Source: Saccharothrix syringae
GTDB lineage: Bacteria > Actinomycetota > Actinomycetes > Mycobacteriales > Pseudonocardiaceae
Assembly: GCF_009498035.1 (NCBI RefSeq)
Contig: NZ_CP034550.1
Location: forward strand, 806,001-870,000
Direction of reading: 5' to 3'
DNA length: 64,000 bases
Below are positions 44,619-53,531 of this stretch, in pieces; within the stretch, counting starts at the first letter, position 1; every line of letters begins with the position of its first letter. A program made the position numbers and the translations under genes. A model generated the notes under the pieces. It saw nothing but the letters and a program-made list of their open reading frames with translations, made no database searches and was not told the origin of the DNA.

Positions 44619-45617
44619 ATGTTCCGTTACACAATCCGGCGGTTGTTGATCTCGATTCCGCTGTTGATCGTCGCGTCATTCCTCTGCTTCGGTCTCACCA
44701 ACGCCATGGGCGACCCCCTGGGCGAGTGGAAGCTCCAGAAGCCCCGGACACCCGCGGAGATCGCCGCGGCCTACGAGCGGACGGGCTACAACAAGCCGTT
44801 CATGGAGCGCTACGTCGCCTGGGCGGGCGACTTCGTGACCGGTGACTGGGGCGAGACCGTCGTCCCCGGCAACGCGGGCAGGCCCGTCAAGGACGAGCTG
44901 GTCAAGGCGTTCGGCGTCACGTTCCGGCTGGTCCTGGGCGCCGAGCTGATCGCGCTCGCGCTGGGCATCGCGGTCGGTGTCATCGGCGCGGTGAGACAGT
45001 ATTCGATATTCGACTACACGGCGACCGGAATATCGTTCGCGATGTTCTCGATGCCGTTGTTCTGCGTGGCGCTCGTGCTCAAGGCCGGTGGCATCGAGCT
45101 GAACAACTGGTTGGAGTCCATCGGCGCCGACCGGTGGATCATCACCGCCGGCCCGCCGGGCGACGGCTTCTCCGGCGGATTGGGCCAGCAGATCTTCCAG
45201 TACAGCGGCGCGTACATCCTGCCGACGATCTCGCTCGTGGTCATCCAGTTCGCGCTCTACAGCCGTTTCCAGCGGGCTTCGATGCTGGAGACGTTGAACG
45301 CCGACTACGTGCGCACGGCGCAGGCGAAGGGCGTCTCCGAGGGGCGTGCCATCTTCCGGCACGCGTTCCGCAACGCCCTCATCCCGATCATCACGGTGTC
45401 CTCGTTGAACATCGGCGCCAGCTTCAGCGGCGCGGTGATCACCGAGACGGTCTTCGGCTGGTCCGGCATGGGCAAGTTCATCGTCGAGGCGATCGAGAAG
45501 ATCGAGCCCTACCAGGTGCTCGGCTTCATGATGCTGACCGCCGTCTTCATCATCTTGTTCAACCTGATCGCGGACATCCTGTACGCGGTCCTCGACCCGA
45601 GGATTCGCCTTGACTAA
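44619..45617 (+). CDS. dppB: peptide ABC transporter permease, DppB/OppB type
   Basis: 332 residues, six membrane helices, starting MFRYTIRRLLISIPLLIVASFL as in DppB. The conserved cytoplasmic loop DYVRTAQAKGVSEGRAIFRHAFRNALIPIIT is the EAA contact for the ATPase. A roughly 35-residue outer loop (WLESIGADRWIITAGPPGDGF) is longer than in E. coli. ATG 44619 with AGGGAGA upstream. Overlaps the next gene. Confidence 0.93.
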   Translation: MFRYTIRRLLISIPLLIVASFLCFGLTNAMGDPLGEWKLQKPRTPAEIAAAYERTGYNKPFMERYVAWAGDFVTGDWGETVVPGNAGRPVKDELVKAFGVTFRLVLGAELIALALGIAVGVIGAVRQYSIFDYTATGISFAMFSMPLFCVALVLKAGGIELNNWLESIGADRWIITAGPPGDGFSGGLGQQIFQYSGAYILPTISLVVIQFALYSRFQRASMLETLNADYVRTAQAKGVSEGRAIFRHAFRNALIPIITVSSLNIGASFSGAVITETVFGWSGMGKFIVEAIEKIEPYQVLGFMMLTAVFIILFNLIADILYAVLDPRIRLD

Positions 45618-46563
45618 CATGGGCGCCCCCGTGGCGGAGGTCCCGGCGTCGTCCTCGGCCGAGAGCAGCCAGTTCGACACCACCGCGGCCCGCAAGCAGT
45701 GGCAGGTCATCCTGCGGCGGTTCACCAGGCACAAGGCGGCCGTGATCGGCCTGGTCCTGTTCGTGGTCCTGGTGCTGTTCGCCTTCTTCGGCGGTCTGTT
45801 CTGGAAGCACTCCTACACCGACCTGGGCTTCCGCCGGTACCTGCCGCCGAGCGCCGAGCACCCGTTCGGCACCGACCGGCTGGGCGGCGACATGGTCGCC
45901 CTGATCATCCGGGGCACCCAGTTCTCGCTGCAGATCGCGGTGGTCGTGGCGGTCGTGTCCACGATCATCGGCGTGGTGCTGGGCGCGCTGGCCGGCTACC
46001 TGAGGGGCTGGGCCGACACGCTGATCAGCCGCTTCATCGACCTGCTGCTGGTGATCCCCAGCCTGGTCATCGCGGCGGTGCTGGTGCGCAACAGCTTCGT
46101 GGTGTCGGTCGCCGGCGGCGGCAACTCGAACTGGATCATCGTGGCCCTCTACCTGGGCCTGATCGGCTGGCTGTCGATCGCGCGCGTGATCCGCGGCATG
46201 GTGCTGTCGCTGCGCGAGAAGGAGTTCGTGGAGGCGGCCCGCGCGCTGGGCGCGTCCACGACCCGGATCGTGTTCCGGCACATCCTGCCCAACACCATCG
46301 ACGTGATCATCGTCAACGCCACGCTGGCGATCGCGCAGGCGGTGCTGCTGGAGGCGGCCCTGTCGTTCATCGGTCTGGGCGTGCAGAGCCCGGACACCTC
46401 GCTGGGCCTGATGATCAGCCTGAACAAGAACGAGCTCACGCTGCACCCGTGGCTGTTCTTCACGCCGTTCGTGTTCATCGTGCTGATCTCGCTCGCGGTG
46501 AACTTCATCGGCGACGGTCTCCGGGACGCCTTCGACCCGCGGCAGAAGAGGGTGAAGGCATGA
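45610..46563 (+). CDS. dppC: peptide ABC transporter permease, DppC/OppC type
   Basis: 317 residues. TTG 45610 is favoured because GAGGA lies about 7 nt upstream; ATG 45619 is the alternative. Cytoplasmic N-terminal 40 residues, then six helices and the EAA loop EFVEAARALGASTTRIVFRHILPNTID. Ends LRDAFDPRQKR like other DppC proteins. Forms the membrane channel with DppB. Overlaps dppD by 4 bases (ATGA). Confidence 0.92.
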   Translation: MTNMGAPVAEVPASSSAESSQFDTTAARKQWQVILRRFTRHKAAVIGLVLFVVLVLFAFFGGLFWKHSYTDLGFRRYLPPSAEHPFGTDRLGGDMVALIIRGTQFSLQIAVVVAVVSTIIGVVLGALAGYLRGWADTLISRFIDLLLVIPSLVIAAVLVRNSFVVSVAGGGNSNWIIVALYLGLIGWLSIARVIRGMVLSLREKEFVEAARALGASTTRIVFRHILPNTIDVIIVNATLAIAQAVLLEAALSFIGLGVQSPDTSLGLMISLNKNELTLHPWLFFTPFVFIVLISLAVNFIGDGLRDAFDPRQKRVKA

Positions 46564-47744
46564 GTGGGTTGGACGTGATGGGCGCACCCGAGTCCGCGGC
46601 CTGGGACGACCGGGCCGGCGGTGAGAAGCTGCTGCGGATCGAGAACCTGTCGGTCGACTTCCCGACCGACGACGGCACCGTGCACGCGGTGCGGGACGTG
46701 ACGTTCACGCTCGGCGCCGGCGAGGTGCTGGGCATCGTGGGCGAGTCCGGCTCCGGCAAGTCGGTGTCGTCGATGGCGGTCATGGGCCTGCTGCCCAAGA
46801 CCGCGAGGGTCGGCGGCTCGATCAGGTTCAAGGACCGCGAGCTGGTCGGCCTGAGCTACAAGCAGATGCAGCCGATCCGCGGCAACGGCATCTCGATGAT
46901 CTTCCAGGACCCGATGACGTCGCTGAACCCGGTGTACACGGTGGGCTGGCAGCTCGCCGAGGCGCACCGGGCGCACCACGACGTGTCGAAGAAGGCGGCG
47001 CTGGCCAAGGCCGTCGAGGTGCTGGAGCTGGTGGGCATCCCGCAGCCGGACCGGCGCGCGGAGCAGTACCCGCACGAGTTCTCCGGCGGCATGCGGCAGC
47101 GCGTGATGATCGCGATGGCGATCATCAACGACCCGGACGTGATCATCGCCGACGAGCCGACCACGGCGCTGGACGTGACCGTGCAGGCGCAGATCCTGGA
47201 CACGCTGCTGCGCATCCGGGACGAGACGCGCGCCGGCATCATGATCATCACCCACGACCTGGGCGTGGTGGCGGGCATGGTGGACCGCGTGCAGGTGATG
47301 TACGGCGGCACGGTCGTCGAGCAGGGCGCGGTGGACGAGGTCTTCGAGGCCCAGCGCATGCCCTACACGGTCGGCCTGCTCGGCTCGATCCCGAACCCGA
47401 GCATGCTGGGCAAGCGGCTCACCCCCATCAAGGGCGCGCCGCCCTCGCTGATGAACCTGCCGCAGGGCTGCACGTTCTCGCCGCGCTGCCCGCTCGTGAT
47501 CGACGAGTGCCGGGAGGCCGAGCCGAGGCTGCTGGAGACCGACCGCGCCGGTCACTTCGCGCGGTGCCACCGCTCCGCGCACCTGGCGACCATCGAGAAC
47601 CCGCAGCGCCTGTTCGCGCACGACGAGATCGGTGTCGTGGAGAACCCGGCCGCCCTCACCACGGCGAACCCGGACATCCCGGTGACCGAGACCGTCGACG
47701 AGGTGGAAGCGCGGATGCACGAAGAGGAGAAGCCGACCTCATGA
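46560..47744 (+). CDS. dppD: peptide ABC transporter ATPase, DppD/OppD type
   Basis: 394 residues. Walker A GESGSGKS (about 61-68), signature [15 protein letters not shown], Walker [14 protein letters not shown], and a C-terminal Cys cluster ([20 protein letters not shown]) that in this family holds a 4Fe-4S centre. An acidic C-terminal extension of about 50 residues ([23 protein letters not shown]) is beyond the usual end. Start overlaps dppC. Confidence 0.93.
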   Translation: MSGLDVMGAPESAAWDDRAGGEKLLRIENLSVDFPTDDGTVHAVRDVTFTLGAGEVLGIVGESGSGKSVSSMAVMGLLPKTARVGGSIRFKDRELVGLSYKQMQPIRGNGISMIFQDPMTSLNPVYTVGWQLAEAHRAHHDVSKKAALAKAVEVLELVGIPQPDRRAEQYPHEFSGGMRQRVMIAMAIINDPDVIIADEPTTALDVTVQAQILDTLLRIRDETRAGIMIITHDLGVVAGMVDRVQVMYGGTVVEQGAVDEVFEAQRMPYTVGLLGSIPNPSMLGKRLTPIKGAPPSLMNLPQGCTFSPRCPLVIDECREAEPRLLETDRAGHFARCHRSAHLATIENPQRLFAHDEIGVVENPAALTTANPDIPVTETVDEVEARMHEEEKPTS

Positions 47745-48805
47745 CCACGTCCACCGATGTGAACCCGCAGGCAGGCGGCGCCGCCTCCGGCCGGCCGGGT
47801 GAGACCCCGCTGCTGGAGGTCCGGGACCTGGTCAAGTCCTTCCCGGTGCGCGGCGGCGGCATCATCCCGCGCACGGTCGGGCAGGTGCAGGCCGTGTCGG
47901 GCGTCACCTTCGACCTGTACCCGGGCGAGACCCTGGGCCTGGTCGGCGAGTCCGGCTGCGGCAAGTCCACCACCGGGCGCGCGATCCTCCAGCTGCACAA
48001 GCCGACGTCCGGCTCGGTGAAGTTCGAGGGCCGCGAGCTGACGCAGCTGCGCGGCAGGCAGCTGCGCGGGGTGCGGCGGGACATGCAGATCGTGTTCCAG
48101 GACCCGTACGCCTCGCTCAACCCGCGCTGGCAGATCAACGAGCTGATCTCCGAGCCGTTCAGGATCCACGGCACCGGCGGCAACGGCCGGGACGTGCAGT
48201 CGCGGGTCAACGAGCTGATGGAGCTCGTCGGCCTCAACCCGGAGCACCGCAACCGGTACGCGCACGAGTTCTCCGGCGGCCAGCGCCAGCGCATCGGCAT
48301 CGCCCGGGCGCTCGCGCTGAACCCGAAGCTCGTGGTGCTGGACGAGCCGGTGTCGGCGCTGGACGTGTCGGTGCAGGCCGGCGTGGTGAACCTGCTGGAG
48401 GAGCTGCAGGAGCGCCTCGGCCTGGCGTACCTGTTCGTGGCGCACGACCTGTCGGTGGTGCGGCACATCTCCGACCGGGTCGCCGTGATGTACCTCGGCA
48501 AGATCATCGAGATCGGTGCGCGCGAGGACATCTACAACCGGCCGATGCACCCCTACACGCAGGCGCTGCTGTCGGCGGTGCCGGTGCCCGACCCGAAGCT
48601 GGAGCGCAGGCGGCAGCGGATCGTGCTCACCGGTGACGTGCCGTCGCCGGTGAACCCGCCCTCGGGCTGCCGGTTCCGCACCCGCTGCTGGAAGGCGCAG
48701 GACATCTGCGCCGTCGAGGAGCCGAAGCTGGAGCGCCGCGGCGACGGCGAGGGCACGCTGTCCGCGTGCCACTTCGCCGAGGTCAAGCCCCTCCTGGTCG
48801 GCTGA
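47741..48805 (+). CDS. dppF: peptide ABC transporter ATPase, DppF/OppF type
   Basis: 354 residues. Walker [11 protein letters not shown]-loop [13 protein letters not shown], signature [15 protein letters not shown], Walker [17 protein letters not shown], and the C-terminal Cys motif [15 protein letters not shown] of the family iron-sulfur site. Pairs with DppD to power peptide uptake. Last gene of the operon; a long hairpin follows within 220 bases. Confidence 0.93.
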   Translation: MTTSTDVNPQAGGAASGRPGETPLLEVRDLVKSFPVRGGGIIPRTVGQVQAVSGVTFDLYPGETLGLVGESGCGKSTTGRAILQLHKPTSGSVKFEGRELTQLRGRQLRGVRRDMQIVFQDPYASLNPRWQINELISEPFRIHGTGGNGRDVQSRVNELMELVGLNPEHRNRYAHEFSGGQRQRIGIARALALNPKLVVLDEPVSALDVSVQAGVVNLLEELQERLGLAYLFVAHDLSVVRHISDRVAVMYLGKIIEIGAREDIYNRPMHPYTQALLSAVPVPDPKLERRRQRIVLTGDVPSPVNPPSGCRFRTRCWKAQDICAVEEPKLERRGDGEGTLSACHFAEVKPLLVG

Positions 48806-48850
48806 CCGACCCCGGCGGGAGAACCGACGCGGTCGGGGCGACCCCGACGC

Positions 48851-48946
48851 GCGGACCGGCCCGTCGGGACCGCTCCCCGCGCGCGGACCGGCCCGTCGGG
48901 ACCGCCCCCCGCGCGCGGACCGGCTTCTCGGGGCCGACCCCCGCCG
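48851..48946. repeat. 32-nt direct repeat, three copies
   Basis: Units start at 48851, 48883 and 48915; the first two are nearly identical (GCGGACCGGCCCGTCGGGAC...), the third degenerates after 12 bases. They open the 311-base gap between dppF and mshB, which then holds the long inverted repeat and the mshB -10 element. Confidence 0.85.
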
Positions 48947-48955
48947 CGAGGCCGC

Positions 48956-49028
48956 GTCGGTGGTTCGTGGCTCATCCCACGGCGATCACGCTCTTCGATC
49001 GTCGTGGGATCAGCCGCGAGCCACCGAC
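48956..49028. terminator. 32-bp imperfect inverted repeat behind the dpp operon
   Basis: Arms 48956-48987 and 48997-49028 match at 28 of 32 positions around a 9-base loop; arms begin GTCGGTGG and end CGATC. It probably ends dpp transcription. It lacks a U-tract and is far longer than a standard terminator, like the two other large palindromes in this window. Confidence 0.8.
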
Positions 49029-49104
49029 TCCAGGCGGCCGAGCCGCGCTGCCGGAGGCGGCGCCATCCAACGCAGCCCCCGATCGCGTTGTCGTACCCGC
49101 CCCT

Positions 49105-49110
49105 TACTCT
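49105..49110 (+). promoter_or_regulatory. -10 element of mshB, leaderless
   Basis: TACTCT with 6 nt to GTG 49117 and no ribosome site. Supports the chosen mshB start. Confidence 0.5.
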
Positions 49111-49116
49111 GATCCG

Positions 49117-49956
49117 GTGACGCTCACCGCACCACCACGGTTGCTGCTGGTACACGCGCACCCCGACGACGAGAGCCTGTGGACGGGCGGCACCATCGCC
49201 CGCTACTCGTCGCTGGGCGTGCACGTCACCGTGGTCACCTGCACCCTCGGCGAGGAGGGTGAGATCATCCCGCCCGCGCTGCGCAACCTCGCCGCGGACG
49301 CCGCCGACCAGCTCGGCGGGTACCGGGTCGCGGAGCTGCGCTCGGCGTGCGCCGCGCTGGGCGTGACCGACCACCGGTTCCTGGGCGGCATGGGCCGCTG
49401 GCGCGACTCCGGCATGGCCGGCGTCGAGGCCAACGGGCACCCGCGCGCGTTCGTCCAGGGCTCGTTCGACGAGCAGGTCGAGGAGCTGGCCGGGATCATC
49501 GCCTCGGTCAGGCCGCAGGTCGTGGTCACCTACGACGCGTTCGGCGGGTACGGGCACCCCGACCACATCCGGGCCCACCAGATCACCACCGCCGCGGCCG
49601 GCGACGTCGACCGCGTCTTCCACGCCGTCACCTCCCGCGCGGCCACCGCCGCGGGCGTGGCGAAGCTGGCCGGGATGCCCGACCTGCCGTGGCGGCTGCC
49701 CGCCGAGGGCGAGCTGCCGGTGACCGACGACGAGGCCATCACCACCGTCGTCGACGTCGCCGAGCACGTCGGCGCCAAGCTGCGCGCCCTGCGCGCCCAC
49801 TCCACGCAGGTCAGCGTGTGGCAGGACGGCGCGGGCGGCGCGGCCTACGCGCTGTCCAACGGCATCGCGCAGCCGGTCGTGGACACCGAGCACTACGTGC
49901 TGGCCAAGGGGCCCGCCGAGGGCGCGGGCACCGACCTGTTCGGGGGGCTGGATTGA
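49117..49956 (+). CDS. mshB: mycothiol biosynthesis deacetylase MshB
   Basis: 279 residues. Zinc deacetylase of the PIG-L/LmbE fold that removes acetate from GlcNAc-inositol in mycothiol synthesis. Zinc ligands and catalytic Asp are in VHAHPDDES (about 12-20) and YGHPDH (about 146-151). GEEGEIIPPALRNLAADAADQLGGYR is the MshB-specific block. This gene marks the host as a mycothiol producer, hence an actinobacterium. The stop overlaps the next gene (TTGA). Confidence 0.95.
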   Translation: MTLTAPPRLLLVHAHPDDESLWTGGTIARYSSLGVHVTVVTCTLGEEGEIIPPALRNLAADAADQLGGYRVAELRSACAALGVTDHRFLGGMGRWRDSGMAGVEANGHPRAFVQGSFDEQVEELAGIIASVRPQVVVTYDAFGGYGHPDHIRAHQITTAAAGDVDRVFHAVTSRAATAAGVAKLAGMPDLPWRLPAEGELPVTDDEAITTVVDVAEHVGAKLRALRAHSTQVSVWQDGAGGAAYALSNGIAQPVVDTEHYVLAKGPAEGAGTDLFGGLD

Positions 49957-50345
49957 CCGATCGCCTGGCCCTGGTCGGGATCGCGGTCGCGGCGGCCGTG
50001 CTCGCGGTGCTGGAGCTGTTCTTCCTGCCGCTGAGGCTGGACGGCACCCTGCTGCCGCGGCTGAACGACTGGCCGTTCCCGATCACGGTGGTGCCGGCGG
50101 TCGTGACGACCCCGCTGCTGGTGGCGCTGGCCTCCCGGTACGCGCGCACCACGCCCGGCGCGGCGTCGCCGCTGCTGGTGTGGATGGGGACGCTGCTGGT
50201 GTTCGGGCTGCTCGGGCCGGGCGGCGACGTTTTGCTGCTCGCCGACTGGCGCACCCTCCTGCTGTTCGCCGGCGGCGTGCTGCCCAGCGCCGTCGCCGTG
50301 GGTGCGTTCATGGGGAGGCAGGCCCGTGGCGGAAGCGATCACTGA
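49953..50345 (+). CDS. small membrane protein following mshB
   Basis: 130 residues from TTG 49953, overlapping the mshB stop. Four hydrophobic segments (LVGIAVAAAVLAVLELFFLPL, ITVVPAVVTTPLLVALA, LLVWMGTLLVFGLLG, TLLLFAGGVLPSAVAVGAFM). The same position after mshB is held by a small membrane protein in mycobacteria (Rv1171). A GGGGGG run precedes the start. Function unknown. Confidence 0.8.
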   Translation: MTDRLALVGIAVAAAVLAVLELFFLPLRLDGTLLPRLNDWPFPITVVPAVVTTPLLVALASRYARTTPGAASPLLVWMGTLLVFGLLGPGGDVLLLADWRTLLLFAGGVLPSAVAVGAFMGRQARGGSDH

Positions 50346-51060
50346 CCGGGACGTGGTGCGCGCGTTGCGCCCGTTCGTGCGCGCCACCGGCCCCCTGCTG
50401 GACACCCTGCGCGAGGCCAACCTGCTCGGCCTGCGCGACCGCGAGGTCGAGCACGGCGCCGACCGCCGCCTGGTCGACCGGCTGTGGGACCGGTTGGCGC
50501 AGGTCGAGGTGCCGGGCACGGCCGGGTGGGCGCGGATGGGCGTGCGGCAGCGCGACGACTGGTGGCTGGGCCGGTTGGGTCGCCTCCTGTCGCTGCTGGC
50601 CGCGATCCCCGGTGTCGGCGGCGCGCTGGCCGACCGGCTGCCGATCCAGGCCGCGCTGGGCGCGGCGGGCCAGGGCCTGCTGCTGTCGGCGATGGCGGGC
50701 GAGCGCGGGTTCACCTCGACCGAGGACCGGGTGCGGCTGCTCGCGCACGTGCTGTTCCGGCGCGAGGTCGACGGCCTGGCCGTGGACCCGGTCGAGGACG
50801 AGGACCGGCGCACCCGCGAGCTGACCGAGGAGCTGCGCGCCGAGCGGTCCACGTTCCGGGCCGTCGGCGCGACGGTCTGGAAGCTCGCCAGGGTCCTGTG
50901 GCGGCTGGAGGACGAGCTGGACAAGCGGCCGCGGGGGCGGCTGCACCACCAGGCGCTGGGCATGCTGCCGGTGGTGGGCGTGCTCGGCGACTACCTCGGC
51001 GAGCGCTGGGCGCTCAGGCGGGTCCGCGCCGACGCCTACGCGTGGTTCGGCACCCAGTAG
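50326..51060 (+). CDS. unknown soluble protein
   Basis: 244 residues. GTG 50326 has GGGGAGG 7 nt upstream, so it overlaps the preceding gene by 20 bases. Helix-rich and Arg/Leu/Trp-rich; one moderately hydrophobic block (GRLGRLLSLLAAIPGVGGALA) may touch the membrane, and a second (ALGMLPVVGVLGDYLGERWALRRV) lies near the end. A central stretch is charged (DPVEDEDRRTRELTEELRAERS). No family recognised. Last gene of the mshB group; its end overlaps the convergent acetyltransferase gene by 25 bases. Confidence 0.75.
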   Translation: MAEAITDRDVVRALRPFVRATGPLLDTLREANLLGLRDREVEHGADRRLVDRLWDRLAQVEVPGTAGWARMGVRQRDDWWLGRLGRLLSLLAAIPGVGGALADRLPIQAALGAAGQGLLLSAMAGERGFTSTEDRVRLLAHVLFRREVDGLAVDPVEDEDRRTRELTEELRAERSTFRAVGATVWKLARVLWRLEDELDKRPRGRLHHQALGMLPVVGVLGDYLGERWALRRVRADAYAWFGTQ

Positions 51061-51830
51061 CGGTAGCGGTGGTGCTCGACGCACCCCAGCGACGCGTACA
51101 GCGCGATCGCGGCCGCGTTGTGCTCGGCCACCTGCAACGCGCAGTGCTTCGCGCCCCGTTCCGCGCCCCACGCGGCCAGCCCGCCCATGAGCAGCCGCGC
51201 CAGCCCCCGCCTGCGGGCCTCGGGGCGCACCGCGAGCCGCGCGACGTGCAGCAGGTCGCCGACCACGGCGCCGCGCACCGCCGCCAGCACCTCGCCGTCC
51301 CGCACGACCGCGCCGAAGCCCACCGCGTCGAGCCCCGCCGCCCCGGGCCCTGAGGCACCGGGTTTCGTCGTGCCGGACCCCGTCACGCCCCCGGTCAGCA
51401 CGTGCCGCTGCGCCGCCGTCGGCTCCGGCTGCGCGACCAGTTCCCACCAGCCGGGAAACGGGGCGTCCGCGACGACCACGTCGGGCCGCTTCGGGGTGGC
51501 GAACCCGGCCGGCTCGCCCGTCATCACCAGCGACTCGACCCCGCCGGGGTGCTCCAGGTCGGGGCGCCAGCCGGCCCGCCCCACCGCCGCCTCCACCGGG
51601 GCGCCGACCACCACGTGGGCGGTCGGCCGGATGCCGTTGCGGCGGGCGAAGTCGATCACGCGGTCCAGTGCCGCGGGCACCGGCAGACCCGGGTCGCCCG
51701 TGGTCAGGGCGCTGTTGGCGCGCCCGGTGAACCCGCCGGCGGCCCGCAGCCGCCACCGGCCGAGCGGCACGTCCACCACCGCGGGCCACGCGTCCGCGCA
51801 GCGCTGCTCCAACCCGGTGACGTCGTGCAC
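51036..51830 (-). CDS. GNAT family acetyltransferase, two-domain
   Basis: 264 residues from GTG 51830 (GTG 51848 is also possible). The C-terminal domain has the acetyl-CoA motif VRPEARRRGLARLLMGGL (Q/R-x-x-G-x-G/A) and the ending NAAAIALYASLGCVEHHRYRYW. The N-terminal half (WPAVVDVPLGRWRLRAAGGFTGRANSAL) is the degenerate GNAT-like domain found in actinobacterial paralogues. A roughly 25-residue Gly/Ala/Pro insertion (about 170-195) separates strands. Substrate unknown. Divergent from fdxA. Confidence 0.83.
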   Translation of the reverse strand: MHDVTGLEQRCADAWPAVVDVPLGRWRLRAAGGFTGRANSALTTGDPGLPVPAALDRVIDFARRNGIRPTAHVVVGAPVEAAVGRAGWRPDLEHPGGVESLVMTGEPAGFATPKRPDVVVADAPFPGWWELVAQPEPTAAQRHVLTGGVTGSGTTKPGASGPGAAGLDAVGFGAVVRDGEVLAAVRGAVVGDLLHVARLAVRPEARRRGLARLLMGGLAAWGAERGAKHCALQVAEHNAAAIALYASLGCVEHHRYRYWVPNHA

Positions 51831-51987
51831 CCCGGCATGGTCCCCCACGGGCGCGCCCCCGCGGGTGTGAACTGGAGCACTGTCGCGGTATGGGCTGATA
51901 AGGCAAGCCTGAGCGTTGGACAATCGACTCCGCCGCGTACTCTCCGGCTTGCGCGGTGTGGACCAGAACAAGAAGCAGGAGAGCGCA

Positions 51988-52314
51988 GTGACCTATGTGA
52001 TCGCCCAGCCGTGCGTGGACGTGCTCGACAAGGCGTGCATCGAAGAGTGCCCCGTCGACTGCATCTACGAAGGCGACCGGATGCTCTACATCCACCCGGA
52101 TGAGTGCGTCGACTGTGGTGCTTGCGAGCCGGTGTGCCCCGTCGAGGCCATCTACTACGAGGACGACGTGCCGGACGAGTGGAAGGAGTACACGAAGGCG
52201 AACGTGGACTTCTTCGACGAGCTGGGGTCCCCCGGCGGCGCGTCCAAGGTGGGCAAGGTCAGCGCGGACCCGGCGTTCGTCAAGGCTCTCCCGCCGCAGG
52301 CGTCCCACGAGTGA
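51988..52314 (+). CDS. fdxA: 7Fe ferredoxin
   Basis: 108 residues. Carries a 3Fe-4S and a 4Fe-4S cluster: Cys pattern C-x7-C-x3-CP ([18 protein letters not shown]) and C-x2-C-x2-C-x3-CP ([12 protein letters not shown]). The long C-terminal tail ([22 protein letters not shown]) is that of mycobacterial FdxA/FdxC. GTG 51988 with AGGAGAG upstream. Electron carrier in the cytosol. Overlaps dapC by 4 bases; the pair is conserved in mycobacteria (Rv1177-Rv1178). Confidence 0.96.
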   Translation: MTYVIAQPCVDVLDKACIEECPVDCIYEGDRMLYIHPDECVDCGACEPVCPVEAIYYEDDVPDEWKEYTKANVDFFDELGSPGGASKVGKVSADPAFVKALPPQASHE

Positions 52315-53396
52315 CCAGGAAGCTCCCGGACTTCCCCTGGGACTCGCTGGCCGACCACGCCGCCAGGGCGCGCGCGCACCCCGGCGGTGTGGTCGACCTG
52401 TCCATCGGCACGCCGGTGGACCCGGTCCCGGACGTGGTCCGGCGTGCCCTCGGCGCGGTCGCCGACCTGCCGGGCTACCCGACCACGCACGGCACCCGCG
52501 CGCTGAGGGAGGCCGTGGTGGGCGCGCTGGCCCGGCGGTACGGCGTCGACGGGCTCGACCCGGTGGCGGTGCTGCCGACCATCGGCTCCAAGGAACTCGT
52601 GGCGTGGCTGCCGACGCTGCTCGGCCTCGGCCCCGGTGACGTGGTCGCCTTCCCCGCGCTGGCCTACCCCACCTACGAGGTCGGGGTGAAGCTGGCGGGC
52701 GCGACGCCCGTGCGGCTGGCCGACGGCGAACCGCCACCCGAGGGCACCCGCCTGCTGTGGCTGAACTCCCCGTCCAACCCGACGGGGCGGGTGCGGTCGG
52801 CGTCCTCGCTGGCCCGCGCCGTGGCCGACGCGCGGGAGGTCGGCGCGGTCGTCGCGTCCGACGAGTGCTACCTGTCGCTGCCGTGGACGGCCTCCCCGGT
52901 GTCGGTGCTGCGGCCCGAGGTCAGCGGCGGCCGGCTGGACGGCCTGCTGGCCGTGCACTCGCTGTCGAAGTCCTCCAACCTCGCGGGCTACCGGGCCGGG
53001 TTCGTCACCGGCGACCCGGCGCTGGTCGCGTCGCTGCTGGAGGTGCGCAAGCACGCGGGCATGATCGTGCCGCGGCCCGTGCAGGAGGCCATGACGGCGG
53101 CGTTGACCGACGACGCGCACGTGGCCGAGCAGCGCGAGCGCTACCGCGCGCGGCGCGACCTGCTGCTGCCCGCGCTGACCAAGGCCGGTTTCGCCGTCGA
53201 CCACTCCGAGGCGGGCCTGTACCTGTGGTCGACCCGCGACGAGCCCGCCTGGGACACCGTGGCGTGGCTGGCCGAGCGCGGCGTCCTGGCCGCACCCGGC
53301 ACGTTCTACGGCCCGACGGGCGACCGGCACGTCCGCATCGCCCTGACCGCCACCGACGAGCGCATGGCCACCGCCGTCGAACGCCTCACCACCTGA
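52311..53396 (+). CDS. dapC: N-succinyldiaminopimelate aminotransferase
   Basis: 361 residues, fold-type I PLP enzyme transaminating N-succinyl-2-amino-6-ketopimelate in lysine and peptidoglycan synthesis. [11 protein letters not shown] at the start, [12 protein letters not shown] in the cofactor region, [16 protein letters not shown], and the PLP-lysine in [16 protein letters not shown]. Length and motifs match the actinobacterial DapC linked to a ferredoxin. dapD and dapE follow immediately on the other side of a palindromic array. Confidence 0.92.
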   Translation: MTRKLPDFPWDSLADHAARARAHPGGVVDLSIGTPVDPVPDVVRRALGAVADLPGYPTTHGTRALREAVVGALARRYGVDGLDPVAVLPTIGSKELVAWLPTLLGLGPGDVVAFPALAYPTYEVGVKLAGATPVRLADGEPPPEGTRLLWLNSPSNPTGRVRSASSLARAVADAREVGAVVASDECYLSLPWTASPVSVLRPEVSGGRLDGLLAVHSLSKSSNLAGYRAGFVTGDPALVASLLEVRKHAGMIVPRPVQEAMTAALTDDAHVAEQRERYRARRDLLLPALTKAGFAVDHSEAGLYLWSTRDEPAWDTVAWLAERGVLAAPGTFYGPTGDRHVRIALTATDERMATAVERLTT

Positions 53397-53400
53397 CCCA

Positions 53401-53526
53401 CCACGAACGCAGAACTCGGGTGTCCCGAACGTTCGACACGACGGTCCCGGAGGTTCGACTCGCGCGAGTCGAACGTCCAGGCCCCTCGTGTCGAACCTCC
53501 GGGACCGGTGAGTTCCGCGTTCGTGG
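53401..53526. repeat. palindromic array with 22-nt period between dapC and dapD
   Basis: GTTCGAC begins at 53431 and 53453, its complement ends at 53474 and 53496; a degenerate unit lies outside each. All share the dyad centre 53463.5 and a 22-nt period. The middle unit (53453-53474) is a perfect 22-bp palindrome. The outer arms (53401-53417 and 53510-53526) match at 16 of 17. A 17-bp stretch at 53442-53458 also pairs perfectly with 53491-53507, so alternative folds exist. Lies between convergent genes. Confidence 0.93.
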
Positions 53527-53531
53527 CGGGA

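Noticed and set aside
42641..48805. Peptide importer as part of a natural-product gene cluster
   Set aside because: No biosynthetic genes nearby; the layout is an ordinary dpp operon.
53453..53474. tRNA T-arm-like GGTTCGAC
   Set aside because: Part of a perfect palindrome; no acceptor stem or anticodon arm around it.
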